In this document: positions 1 to 10,427 of the stretch, in pieces | Layout of the letters: the number at the start of each line of letters is the position of its first letter | Numbering within the stretch: the first letter of the stretch is position 1 | Source: Bigelowiella natans CCMP2755 | Lineage: Eukaryota; Cercozoa; Chlorarachniophyceae | DNA: 30,120 nucleotides | Direction: 5' to 3' | Assembly: GCA_000320545.1 (NCBI GenBank) | Contig: ADNK01003116.1 | Span: forward strand, 1-30,120 | The notes under the pieces: model-generated | Told to the model about the DNA's origin: nothing | Database searches by the model: none | What the model saw: the letters and a program-made list of their open reading frames with translations, nothing else | Translations under genes and position numbers: made by a program

Positions 1-1755
1 AATCGAAAGCAGCGTTCCACCGAGTTCACAAACACCAAGCTCCTCCTAGGTATGAGCTTCAGCTTCATCATTGCGTAGAGGAGGAGATACCTATCAAAAT
101 GATGGAAGATACAACATCAAACAATCGTCGGTGTCGTTTTTGATGATCAGCACCCCGCCACCCTTGCCTCTACGCCGTCTCCCCCCCCCCCCCCCCCCTT
201 TCTCCTTCTCATACACGCCTCTATAAAATCATATCGATGCCATACTTGTCTGTTGGCTGCTTGCAGCGAAAGTAGAATTGTTGGAGGGCTGCCCCCCCCC
301 CTTTGGCCTCCTTCGTCTTCTCCACCTCCAGCAGCACTGGGTTAGAGAGGGAGAGCTTCGTGAGCTCCTTCACCTCGGGGGTCAACGTCGCGCTGGTGAG
401 GATGGTTTGCAGGCCTCGAGGGAGGTGCGACATAATGTATTTAACGTCGTCTTCGTAACCGTACGACAGCACGAGATCGGCCTCATCGATGACGAGGAAG
501 GAGAGCTGCTCTTCGTTTAAGTCGAGGACGCCCTTTCTCATATGCTCCACCAGTCGGCCCGGCGTTGCTACGACGATATCAGGCCTAGAGGAAGAGAATA
601 CAACATCAGTATTAGATATTCGTTGTCGAGATGTCTTTCAGCCGTGAGAAGTTGCACTACCACGCCACCATCACCACCACTACCACCACCACCACCACCA
701 CCAATTTTATGGCAGATATCGTTGAATCATCATCACTTTTCTGCGAGTCTTGGAATCTGCACCGCTATCGACTTCGCACTGCTTACACTTAGCACTCTTA
801 CAAGGTCTCGGGAGAACCTTTGATAAAGAAAGAATGGAGGGGAGATCAATTTTGGTGCTTGTCTAAATAACTCGCCACTCTTCGCCCCCCCTCCCCCCTT
901 CTCTCTCTCTCTCTCTCCCCCCCCCCCCCACCTCCCCTTTCGTGTGTCCGCATTTTCACATCCACCCGGCTGCGCTACATCTACGTTTCGGGCCTCATCA
1001 GCACTCATCACCTACCGTATCAGCTTTTCAATTTCCTTTGCCACTTGGTCGCACAGCTCTTTCGTTGGCACTAATACTATGCTACGGACTGCCGGTACAG
1101 GTTCCCCATCGCCCCCGGTCGCCCCCCCTCCTCCGGACTTCTGATTCAATATTGCCTGCACCAGAGGAACAGCGAAGGCCTGGAAAAAGGGGTTATAGGG
1201 GTAGTGTGCGTGTTATTTCTTTAAATGGAAAATCTGTAAACGGGTGTGTCGCAGGACAACGATAGGAGGGCAAACTAGGCATTGTCAATCTGACGAAGAA
1301 AACGTTTGTTGAAGAGAATGCTTACTACCATCGTCTTCCCTGATCCCGTATTAGCTCTGGCCATGATATCCCGGCCCTCTAATGCAGCCTTGCAATTTTG
1401 TAAATAGACAAACATACATGATTACCGAAATAAGGTTTGGAATCGCTTATGACGATGCGGCGTGGCGTGTTTTGTGTGTTAGCTGTAACAACAACCGGTA
1501 TGCATTTTGACTGGATCTGCGTCGGATGTATGAATCCAAGCGAAGCCACCGCCTATTGAATAAAAACTGTTTTGAAAACCGTCTCCCCAACCCCACTGTC
1601 TCTTATTCCCTCCTCTTCCTCCTTTCCGCTCCCTCTCCTATCTCAATTTCTTCACCATCGACCAGTTTCGGATCATACAACACAGCGCTTTCAACCTTGA
1701 AAATGCGACGGTCCAGACCCATCGAACTAAACGACACCGATTCATCGAAGGCCGA
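1..1755 (-). CDS. DBP9: DEAD-box ATP-dependent RNA helicase, DDX56/Dbp9 type (partial, 3' end off window)
   Basis: Exons on the minus strand, in coding order: 1755-1696, 1552-1493, 1388-1329, 1179-1016, 817-737, 584-246, and 90 running past position 1. All joins keep phase. Motifs seen in order: SFSSMGLD, Q-motif (GFIHPTQIQSKCIPV), motif I (ARANTGSGKT), Ia (VPTKELCDQV), Ib (TPGR), II (VIDEADLVLSYGYEDD), III (SAT), then the start of the second RecA lobe (YLLLYAMMKLKL, SLVFVN). The tyrosine/glycine run after DEAD and the LKLKLI...LVFVN segment are typical of DDX56/Dbp9. Known members work in the nucleolus on pre-60S ribosome assembly. The initiator ATG is not resolved: codons before SFSSMGLD look coding, so a further 5' exon is likely upstream of 1755. 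Motifs IV-VI lie outside the window. Certainty is high for the helicase family and good for the Dbp9 subgroup. Confidence 0.93.
181..198. repeat. Poly-C run (G on the sense strand) in a helicase intron
   Basis: A run of about 18 C lies in the intron between helicase exons 584-246 and 90-1. On the transcribed strand it is a G tract. A similar run is at about 917-929, in the intron upstream of exon 817-737. Confidence 0.85.
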
Positions 1756-2323
1756 CTGAACACAATATCAAAGGCGTGCGCCATGCATGAGATGGAAGGT
1801 TAGAATGGAGGAGAGAGAGGGGAAACCATAGTCGTCGTCTCTTCGGCGATTTCCGGATTATGACCGAAAAGATATTTTCGACAAATTTCGCCGCCTCAGG
1901 CGATGTCCCCAATAATTGAAGTCGCAGGGTAAAATTATACAGCATTAATACCGATTTGGGTTTTTCCGAATATCTCCACGTCGCAGCCAGATTTTCCCAT
2001 CGTTATTTGTCTCGTAATCGAATGCAAAAAGCGCATTTCAGACACAAATTTCGAATTATTTGAAAAAGAAGGAACACCTGCACGTTGCCTCCCCCACTTA
2101 AACACCCATGACGACATAACGGGTCTATGGTTCCATGGTCTTCTTTCACGGCGGCCGTGGTGGCCCTTCTGATGGGGGTGATCGTCAATAAGATAGATCG
2201 ATTTTGGCCAACTCTCCGTTTTCGCCAGCTCTGTATTTTTAAATAATGGCTCAAGCTGGTTTTCTTTCGTTCTTTGCTTTTGTGGAAACGTGTTCTTCAT
2301 TTTTGTGAAACCAACCTTTACAG

Positions 2324-3672
2324 ACATCGGGCTCGATTGGACTTACAATATCGACTAGCCACAAGTCTGCCATTCCCCTTCCCGCATTGTCGTTGACCGG
2401 AGCTAAACTGGGAAAATCTCCTCAAGCCGGGACGTCGCTGAGCAACACGGTCGCCGCATCTTATCGTCATCCTAGCATCAGCACAGCGGACACACGCACA
2501 AAAGGAACAATAGGCGTATCCACCGAGAATATAGATGAATTTGATGAAAGCCTACGGAGGCGAATGGCCGCAATCAAGGCTCGATTCAAGGATTTTCATT
2601 CTCACGCGACCTCCTCTGAGAGCGGAGAAGGGGAAGAGGGCGTGGACACGAACGGCACTCTCAAGAGCTACGATGGAGATATTCAAGATTATCTGGCCAA
2701 ACAGACTAAATTGCACGGTTGCACTGATGAGGAGTTTATTCCACCATTCTTCGTCTCCTTCTTTTCTCTTGCTCCCCGCTCTTTTCTCTCTCCCATATTG
2801 CCTGTCTCTACGCCGTGGTATAATCTACCTGGGTATGTAATGGACATGCTTCCTTATTCAGTATATCCCTCAACGCTTTCTCTGAGCCTTTGTGATATTA
2901 TCTTTTGTTTCTCTTCATTTTTCTCTTCTCCGTCGCCATCTAATCAGCTGGAGAGGACCTCACACTGGACAGCTTCGAAAGACGTGTTGACTCCAACCTG
3001 AAGTGGGTGCATCAGCACTCCTCACCACCTGTGAATGATCAAAGCTTAGTGTCCGCAACAATGGCGGCTGAAGGGCCTCGGCTGCTGCTGAATACGTCGA
3101 CCATCCGAAACGAAGGTGCTGCACGTAGATACTTGGAGCAGCTAGTTTGTTATTCTTCAATATGTCTGAGGATAGTACGTGTTTCGGATCTAATCTGTAA
3201 TGTGTAATGAGAGTCTGGTTAGCTTTACCGAGCGCAGTCACCTATTTCTCTGAGTTCCTGCATCTTTTGTTTACTGAAGGAGATAATCACACGACGGACA
3301 CTGCCGGCAATGGTGGCAATGGAGGATGGAGTGCCCCCACTCGCTCTGCCCTGCAATGGGAAGGCGAACGCCCATTCGGCGATGAGAAGCAGCAGACCAA
3401 GAGCGACGACATCACGACATTTGCCAGGAATATCGAGAAAAACCTGAACAAAGCCAAAAACATGAAGCTTCAGAAGATGGAGGAGGAGGACGAAGAAAAG
3501 TTTCTCCGAGAGGCGGATAAAGTTAGCAGCCTCGAAGGAGAGGGTAGTGCTTGTGCTTGTGATATTGCAATAATAGCTAATTTTTGCATCCGGAAATCAA
3601 TGGATAGAATCTCCTCTGTTTTCAGCCTCCTTTTTTGTTTTATTTTATATTACACAACAGGGAGGGAGAGAA

Positions 3673-3719
<47 letters not shown>

Positions 3720-4083
3720 GATGATGCCATTGTTAAGTTCACAAAAATGGAATTGAGAGATAGAGAGATGATGCCATTGTTAAGTTCACAAAAATGGAAT
3801 TGGTACCCTTTCAGAAGTAACACTCCGCTGTTTGATTTCAGACGGAAAACAGAAAACCGCCGCCGCAACGAAAGCAACAGTCTTTCCACGCTTTCGGACT
3901 GCAAGTAACATGTCAGTGGATGTGGGGGGGGCGCCCTCTTGGTATCAGAATCCGGGCCCATGGTGGCTTCCAGCCTCGGCTGCCTCTTCTCTGAAGCTTG
4001 ATTGGGTGAAGAAATACAAAGCCTTCACGAAACCTCCGGAAGGAGTCCTGACAGTTTACGACCCATTCAGCCGTCCGGTTTGA
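2324..4083 (+). CDS. Unrecognised charged protein, last four exons
   Basis: Exons: 2324-2717, 2948 to about 3144, about 3255-3543, 3842-4083 (stop TGA). The 2717/2948 and 3543/3842 joins are phase-perfect (phase 1). The 3144/3255 join is the least sure, because a strong donor also lies near 3170. The first exon has no in-frame ATG until residue 80 of the visible part and is preceded by a pyrimidine-rich acceptor and an in-frame stop, so an earlier exon with the start codon is missing. The product is hydrophilic. It has a Ser/Thr-rich N-terminal part, a short basic helix (RRRMAAIKARFKDF), an acidic Glu-rich patch, a Lys/Glu coiled-coil-like stretch (NIEKNLNKAKNMKLQKMEEEDEE) in exon three, and a Trp/Pro-rich C-terminus (SWYQNPGPWWLP, DWVKKYKAF, VYDPFSRPV). 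I see no signal peptide or membrane segment. I do not recognise the family. The Trp/Pro tail is the part most likely to be conserved. Confidence 0.7.
3666..3714. repeat. (GA)n microsatellite in an intron
   Basis: Nearly pure GA dinucleotides in the last intron of the 2324-4083 gene, directly followed by the 47-bp tandem duplication. Confidence 0.95.
3721..3802. repeat. 47-bp tandem duplication
   Basis: A 35-bp block starting ATGATGCCATTGTTAAGTTC occurs identically at 3721-3755 and 3768-3802, separated by 12 bp of GA-rich sequence. It lies inside the intron and is probably a recent slippage or duplication event. Confidence 0.95.
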
Positions 4084-4817
4084 TGACGTTCTTTTTCATT
4101 AGCTATTACTGAATTAAAGTGTGAAAAACGCGGTAAACGGCTGATGATGCTAATTCGTGCCTGCTGTTATATCCCTTCACTCATGATGAGCCTCAATAAT
4201 ATGCTCGCCGATGCAAGTTCGCTTCGCAAGTAATTTTACTAGACATTCGCACGTTTTTCCGGCCCTTGCACTAGATTCGTATGTAATGTGTAGTAACAAA
4301 TATAATACGCTCTATAACGCAGCAGCCTATCACTTCGAGAAGCAGCGTTATTTATACCAGCCACACATGAGCACTGATATAAGCACTTTTGCGTATTAGC
4401 GTAGTCCAGTTATTGCATTGGCGTAATAATACTATGTATCAAATTAGAGCTTGCACGCATATAAAAGCTGTACTTAATTGCTGTCGGCGACGAGCCAGGC
4501 GTGCACAGCATCCACGCTAATATAATGCTTTGTCATAAATTTGATCATCGTAGATGCGGTGAGCACTTGAACTTTGTTATATTTTGCGATCATCAACCGC
4601 TCTGAATGCTTGTATGATAATGTTACGACGTACAATATATCATCAGGCAACATGTATACACAAAAACAGCAACATATGGTAGCATGTACGGTCAGTTAGC
4701 TTATAGATGCTACAGGACTACAACATGTTCCTGACTCACAATGAAGATATTGCTGCACTGTCTTCCTCTAAAAGTATACAATTTTTACAAAGCCCAAGGA
4801 CGATGCCTATCTTCTTA
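4084..4817. other. Convergent intergenic spacer, no gene seen
   Basis: AT-rich sequence downstream of the 2324-4083 gene. Reading frames are short and show no protein-like composition or plausible splice chains. A TATAAAA string occurs near 4460 with nothing convincing after it. Confidence 0.5.
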
Positions 4818-4954
4818 TCATTCCTTGGATTCGCCTTTTCCAACGGTATCTTTTGGCAAACATGCTTTCTGTTTCCCCTTGCCACCGCTGCTGCGAGATG
4901 ATGATGCACTCCAGCTCGCTGGAGGCTTTGCATCTTCCATCGAGGTGATCTTCC
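4818..4954 (-). CDS. Doubtful terminal exon of an unrecognised minus-strand gene
   Basis: A reading frame preceded by an acceptor-like TACAG runs to a TGA at 4818-4820. It has biased, tail-like composition: MEDAKPPASW, then SASSSRSSGGKGKQK, then DTVGKGESKE. Ser/Lys/Gly bias like this is common at C-termini of real proteins. However, no upstream exon joins to it convincingly and it matches no family I know. It may be chance. Confidence 0.22.
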
Positions 4955-5256
4955 CTGTACGTGCACATGGTAGATGAAAAGATGAGAGGCAGCACCACGT
5001 GAGTAGTAATCACGCAACAATTGTTACAAACTCTATCTCCCACTCAAAAAGGCAAAAGTAGCTCTGGGCCGTTCTTTGTGTTCTCAATCCATATGCGCAA
5101 CACATCGATTTACTTTCAAGTTATTATTTTATCATAATCTGAAGCCAAATACCACTACCTTCATCATCAAATTCGCCCAGCAGGCGTCCGATTGACAAGT
5201 TACATCTGTGGAATACAAGCGCCCCCCCCCCAAAACAGGCGAATTTAAGTATAAAC

Positions 5257-5276
5257 TGTGTGTGCGTGTGTGCGTG

Positions 5277-5307
<31 letters not shown>

Positions 5308-5308
5308 A
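5257..5308. repeat. (GT)n microsatellite
   Basis: Alternating TG with a few TGCG interruptions, in the spacer downstream of the NlpC/P60-like gene. A C-run (about 5221-5230) precedes it and G-runs (about 5519-5539) follow. Confidence 0.95.
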
Positions 5309-5638
5309 CACATGTGTGGACATCCTTTAGTTCCTCCCTTCTTCCCTATTATCGGTGCGACCTTCCCCTCAGCTTCTCGGTCTGTATTCGCTTTGCAGTG
5401 GCGACATTCACCCATCTCTGGCGCGTACGGGGCTCTGTAGATAGGAATCAATAATGTACATATATGACTGCAACCGATTTAATAAGAATGCGATTTGAAA
5501 AAAGAGCAAGAGGGAGAGGGGGGGGTTGGGGGGGGGGGTGGAGCGCGAAAGAAGGGAAGAGCAGAAAGTTTGAGAGAATGAGAGAAGACTGTACAAGCGT
5601 CTTTATGTCGACGACACTGTTTTAACGGTTATTGTTTG

Positions 5639-6950
5639 TTAGTATTGAGCGTTCTTATCAACACTACGTTTGGCCTTGCTCTTCCTCCGCTTCCCAGAAA
5701 TACTATGGCCCTTCTTTGCCGATTCTACCCGAAACTGCCTGACCATCAGTTTGCCACATGGGTTAGTATTCAACACAAGGGCAGCAACTCCGCTCTGGCT
5801 ATTCGCATCTTTCAGCAACGAAAACGGAGCTTGTTTGCTTCTCTATTTAAGAAACCAACAGCCGACGAGACGATCCTCTATGTTCCCCATCGCCTTTTGC
5901 ACGCATTGCGATACAACGGGAAAGACCCAAGAGCAATACTCGTTTGCCCCCCACATCCCTTAATGCCACCAACCGCTGACGTTGGTGCTTAATCCCACTG
6001 TCATTATTAACGCTTATACCTGTACCATTCCATTACGCCGCTGCATCGTTTATTCTTCGTTGCACTGCGCACGGTTGTGGCCTCATAGGTCGTCACCTAC
6101 AAGCATGGCAGTAGATGTCAGGAAGAGCAGCAGCAGCAGCGGCGCCCGAAAGCGGAGAGCACTGAATGACATCCAACTGGGGCGAAGGAGCGACTTCGCG
6201 GCATCTTTCATGACTACTACCTCAGCCCACGGAAGTGAAATATCTTCTCTCCGACATTATTTTTGGGTTATTGTCATCTCTCTCCTTTCGGGGGGGGGGG
6301 GGGGAATGATAAGTCATTCACCGAATAGGATTGCCTGCCATTGTCATCATGACCGAGTCGAAACGCACAGCTCGACGCCAGCACCACGTGACCTGCCCCC
6401 GTTTTGACAAACACCATCAATTGAAGCGCAGCATGCTAATGACAATTTGTGATAGCAGCAACGAGGAGGAGTGATTGACGACGGCCCTCGCCCCTTGCGC
6501 CTCAGTGTGCTATGTACCGGTATGATGTAGCTTCGCAGTGGCCGCTTCCAACACGTGCGACCAAAAGCGTTTTCCGAGCCCTTTCTTTCCTTTACTGCTC
6601 AGCATCTGCGTTGTCATGATGGGGGGGTCGGGGATGAAGATAGAGTCGTTGAAATGGGCGATTTGGCACAGCATCATCTTCTACCGCACTTGTGTGGAAC
6701 GGAAAACAAGCGAGGGAAAACAAGCAAACTTGGGCAGCGAAAGCTCAGATCAACTTCGTTGCATCATCGGGTTCTCCTCTATACATGTTGGATTCGTTTC
6801 GTGAGAGTGGAAAGGGCGTAAACCTCATCGATCATCGCTCCTCTTTCGCCCCCCCCCCCCTCTTTGAGAATTTGCTGAAGCTTGGCGAGACTGTCTATTC
6901 CGCACAACTTGGCCAGATCCTTGTTCGCGCGCGCGCGCACACACACACAC

Positions 6951-7001
<51 letters not shown>

Positions 7002-8643
7002 TATGAGGGGTACAGGTAATGGGAGGGAGCTTGCCGGATTTGCGCACACCTCTACTAATGCCGCCGTTCTGGAATCTGCATCGTGCAGCTGCTTCTCTAA
7101 CTGAAAGAGGAAACGGTGCGTTACAAGTGAGCACTCGGTCAGGATGATTTTCATCACGTTAATAAACGACGACGGCGGTGATGGTGGTGATGATGGTAAT
7201 GGCTACGATTTGATTGTCTCTAGGATTTAGCTAGCGCATCAACCTGATCTACGGAATCGTATCCCCCCTCCGCCTTTGCCTCATTCCATAAATCAGCGAC
7301 AATGGCCTACAGTGATAGTGGAGGTAGGGGGGGGTGGAGCATGCACAATGCTTCGATCAAAACTCGCTAATGAGGCAGGGAGGCATTGCAAAGCTCCAGG
7401 GCTATATTGAATAAATGCATGTCGAATAATAGGATGGACTAATTTCGCTGAATTAGCAGCACCATGCGTGAAATTTGATCGAGCCGCTAATCTGCTTCCT
7501 TCCACCATGTAGCAATCTGCATTTTGACCTGGCGTATAGAGAAGCTCAGAGCCTTCGATTTGATGAAGCAGCTTCCGCCGGCCGCATGCCCGGTTGTGGT
7601 GTAGGCTGTGAAGCGAGAAGGAGAAGGCGAGGGGGGGAAAGAAGAGAAAACACCAAAGAGCATAACCAAACGCAGTTTCAGCATTGCGGAGCATACGCGG
7701 CAAGCATATTGACTATTTTCGCTTCGCAAGCTGCGCAGAACTAAACTCGATGGGGAAATCGAAGAGATATCTTACTCACCGATGACGTCCCCTGGAAGAA
7801 CCTGTTTTATACTTGGCACACGTCGCCACCTCACCATGTTCTTTGATTGTGCGACCGGCGGCGATGATGAGGAGGGAGAGGAAGAGGAAAGAGCAGTATT
7901 AGAGGCAGAGGCGGCATTTGCTGGGCGTTTCCTCTCTTTCCCGTTGTTGTTGTTGTGATCACAGTCTTCTTCTATCGATGGTAAAGCCTCAAAGAAATTT
8001 AGGAAATCCTTCGCTCGGGCAAATGGCCGGTCACTCAAAGCCCATGCGGGTATATCAGCATCGCATGTTAACCGGTAGAGCAAGCTGTTGGTGGTGCAGA
8101 GAGCAAGTGGGGAGGGGGGGAGGAGGTTGTAGAGAAATAGTATAAAATTTGTCTCGGTTAGTTTTGATGAATCCATTGTGTTAACTTTCAACACTACTGC
8201 TGACCGGATGAAACCGCTGCAATCGATGTCGTACTGCGAGCCAATCTTCACAACCTGTTTGATTTTGTTGCGAGCGATGTTTATCTCCCCTTGACGTAAA
8301 CGGCATGGCGCTAGCTAGTGTCGTACATAATTAGGGGTTTGGGGGACGTTTTCGTATAGAAATTCCATTGACAGTGATAGATAAAGACGAGCATTAAACT
8401 AATGGTGGCCTTTACCTGTGCGCCTATTCCCTTAATTGGCCGATTCTTATAGCTAGTTGTCGCTTTGTTCTCCTTGACCTCCTTAACGATTTGCTTTGCA
8501 TACTCGGTCATCTTTTTGGCGACTCCGGATGGAGCGAAGCTGGTGCTGGTGCTGCTTCTCTTCCCATTCCTACTACCAGTCGCAGTCGTTTCAATTGAAG
8601 TAGCCTTAGCTTTCATGATGTTGGCTCGCTGCTTGCTTGGCAT
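5639..8643 (-). CDS. Eukaryotic NlpC/P60-like cysteine peptidase-type protein (about 488 aa)
   Basis: Proposed exons: 8643-8416, 8284-7780, 7605-7529, 7100-7050, 6680-6518, 6392-6322, 6220-6101, 5987-5940, 5842-5639 (stop TAA). All joins keep phase; exons seven and eight are least certain. The ATG at 8643 opens a basic, Ser/Thr-rich leader with no signal peptide. The nucleophile motif is YDIDCSGF with Cys at about residue 98. An ALSDRPFARAKDFLNFFEALP stretch follows, then RWRRVPSIKQVLPGDVIAY and GHAAGG. The likely catalytic His lies in TGHVVLAS at about 343. A SGVAALVLNTNPCGKL strand and a Lys/Arg/Ser-rich tail end the protein. The order D-C-S-G-F, then PGDxI, then GHVxxA is the NlpC/P60 papain-like plan, whose bacterial members cut peptidoglycan stem peptides or related amides. 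An Asn/Ser-rich insert lies at about 200-230. Substrate is unknown. The basic C-terminus could be a nuclear or nucleolar signal (inference). Confidence 0.72.
6926..6998. repeat. Compound (CG)n(CA)n(GA)n microsatellite
   Basis: Three dinucleotide blocks in series in the intron between exons 7100-7050 and 6680-6518 of the NlpC/P60-like gene. A 12-nt C-run (G on the sense strand) lies nearby at 6849-6860. Confidence 0.95.
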
Positions 8644-9185
8644 CTACTGTTTCTTGAGGGTGACAAATGAGTGAGGATGTAACGATGAAGAAAAAGACGA
8701 TGGATGAATATGGCTGACCTACACCCTGTCAATGTGTTTCCTTCTAAGGAGGAATCACCCCCTCCCACACATGCCCAATCCCTGCACTATCAACACATAC
8801 CTCATGCAATGAGGGCGATGCATCGCCTTCTGCTCCCTCCCACCACCCTTTCCTGAGCGCGAGGAAGGAACGTTGCGTTTCCCGGCGGGCGTTTTTGCTC
8901 TCCTGTGCTCTTTTCTGCTTGTGTTCCATTGGGAATTCATCGTGGAAAAAGCTACCAAATGATTGTCGCCATCCTGGAACTGCCTGATTTCAGCTAGCGC
9001 GGAAACTTGCCTTCGACATGGACGTGCACGGTGTGGAGCGAAGTCTGCTGGTGGGTCGATGCACTTTCTGTTGAAGGTGGAAAGGGAAAGGAGTCGCTGC
9101 AGGTCCAGGCTGGAACTACCCTTTCATCATGAATGAGTTGCCATGTGCTCATGGTGCACATTGCAGCACAGTGATCATGTCATGC
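8644..9185. other. Upstream spacer of the NlpC/P60-like gene
   Basis: This holds the promoter and 5' leader of the minus-strand NlpC/P60-like gene. I see no clear TATA box and no convincing coding exon. Short open frames on the minus strand (8744-8958) are basic and Ser/Gly-rich but join to nothing. Confidence 0.45.
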
Positions 9186-10427
9186 TCCAGATTGACCCTC
9201 GCTAGATTTGGCTCGAGGCATTACATGTGCATTTCGCACTTTGCAAACATCTTGTCATGTTTTGGACATGGAAATGCAGTTTTCATCAAATTCTTGTTCT
9301 TGTTCTTGCACCCCCATGACCCTTCCCGCATGATCAAATGCACCTTGGAGTCGCTTCATTCATTCGTTGATTCATTCATTCATTCGCTCATCCACATCCA
9401 CAATCACGACACCCAGATGACCATCATCAAGTTGCTCGGCTCAACGAAGAGGACACGCGTGCAGCTGGCTAGCTGGGCACTGATTCGATCGGCCGTTTCC
9501 TAGTGAACTCGTGTGTGCCAGTGTTTCAATCGTTCGTTCATGTACTCATGCGTGCATGGACATCATTCTAGCAGTGTCACAGACACAGCAATGGCATGTG
9601 CATCATGCACATGGCATTGCATGTCCATGTGCTCATTGCAGACATGGTGACAGCACATGCATCATGCACATGGTGTTGCATGTCTGTTGTCAGTGTGGCG
9701 TGGACGTCACATGCTAGCATGGTGGGCCAGCGCTCGGCCTCCACACATGAGCCCCTGTGCTCAGCAGACGCGACGTGCAATTGACACAACAGCGTCAAGC
9801 ACAGCTCCGTCAAACCTGCAACGAATCGCCAGAACATGCATTTGGAAGCTTTTGCGCGCGACCAAGCGCGTTGTCATGGATGTGATGGACATTGGATTTG
9901 CTCGCATTTCTTTGAAATTTTTCGTGCACATCACACTTGGTTGAACACACGCGCAAAAGCATTCAAAATGTGGCAGAAATCAAACGCGCAGCGTGCATCG
10001 CATGCACAAGGGGTGTGAATTTTCACACTTTGCGCGCTCACTGAGGCCTTGAAAATGGACATTTGGGTCAACATTTCGGTCATTTTTTGAGGTTTGGCCA
10101 TCGGACAAGTTCTGATGACTTTTCTTTGACCAACTGCAACTGCCTGCTGCTTCAAAGCGCTGCACTGTTCACAACCCCGTCGTTACCGGGTTTGGCGGAG
10201 CTGTGAGCTCGCGGCTACCGACCATGCTAGCATGCCACATGTGTGGATGCAAATGACCGCGCGAAATGCGACGCTACGTGCTTGAGACAAAATATAGTGA
10301 CAATTTTGCGCGCCCAGCTCATGAAACACATTGTTCACCATTCGAGCACCGACACAAATTCAAATTCATTCCCGCAAGACGGCAGACAGTTGGCGCATCT
10401 ATCAAGTTCAGCTCGTAGTTTGTGGGC
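9186..10427. repeat. Repeat-rich intergenic region, copy A of a dispersed element
   Basis: The segment 9194-9251 (CTCGCTAGATTTGGCTCGAG... TTTCGCACTTTG) closely matches 14739-14790 in the same orientation. The region also has an imperfect 58-bp duplication at 9591-9690 built on the palindrome CATGTGCA-TCA-TGCACATG (9595-9613), many CATGCA/TGCATG strings, and a (CATT)n patch near 9358-9382. No reading frame here looks like a protein. Best read as decayed mobile-element or satellite-like sequence. The element's ends are not visible to me. Confidence 0.55.

Noticed and set aside
1742-2327. Overlapping open frames on the minus strand upstream of the helicase exons
   Set aside because: I tested them as the 5' exon of the helicase. 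None joins in phase to exon 1755-1696 with a recognisable Dbp9 N-terminus.
5046-5112. Minus-strand stretch reading DVLRIWIENTKNGPELLLPF
   Set aside because: It looks protein-like, but a TAA lies directly before it in frame, a TGA directly after, and no splice site resolves either end.
7529-7605. GHAAGG as the catalytic His motif of the NlpC/P60-like protein
   Set aside because: TGHVVLAS in a later exon fits the His-strand consensus better. GHAAGG directly after PGDVIAY is more likely a loop.
8180-8643. Histone-fold reading of the first exons (INIARNKIKQVVK)
   Set aside because: The following DIDCSGF and PGDVI motifs explain the segment better as an NlpC/P60-like domain.
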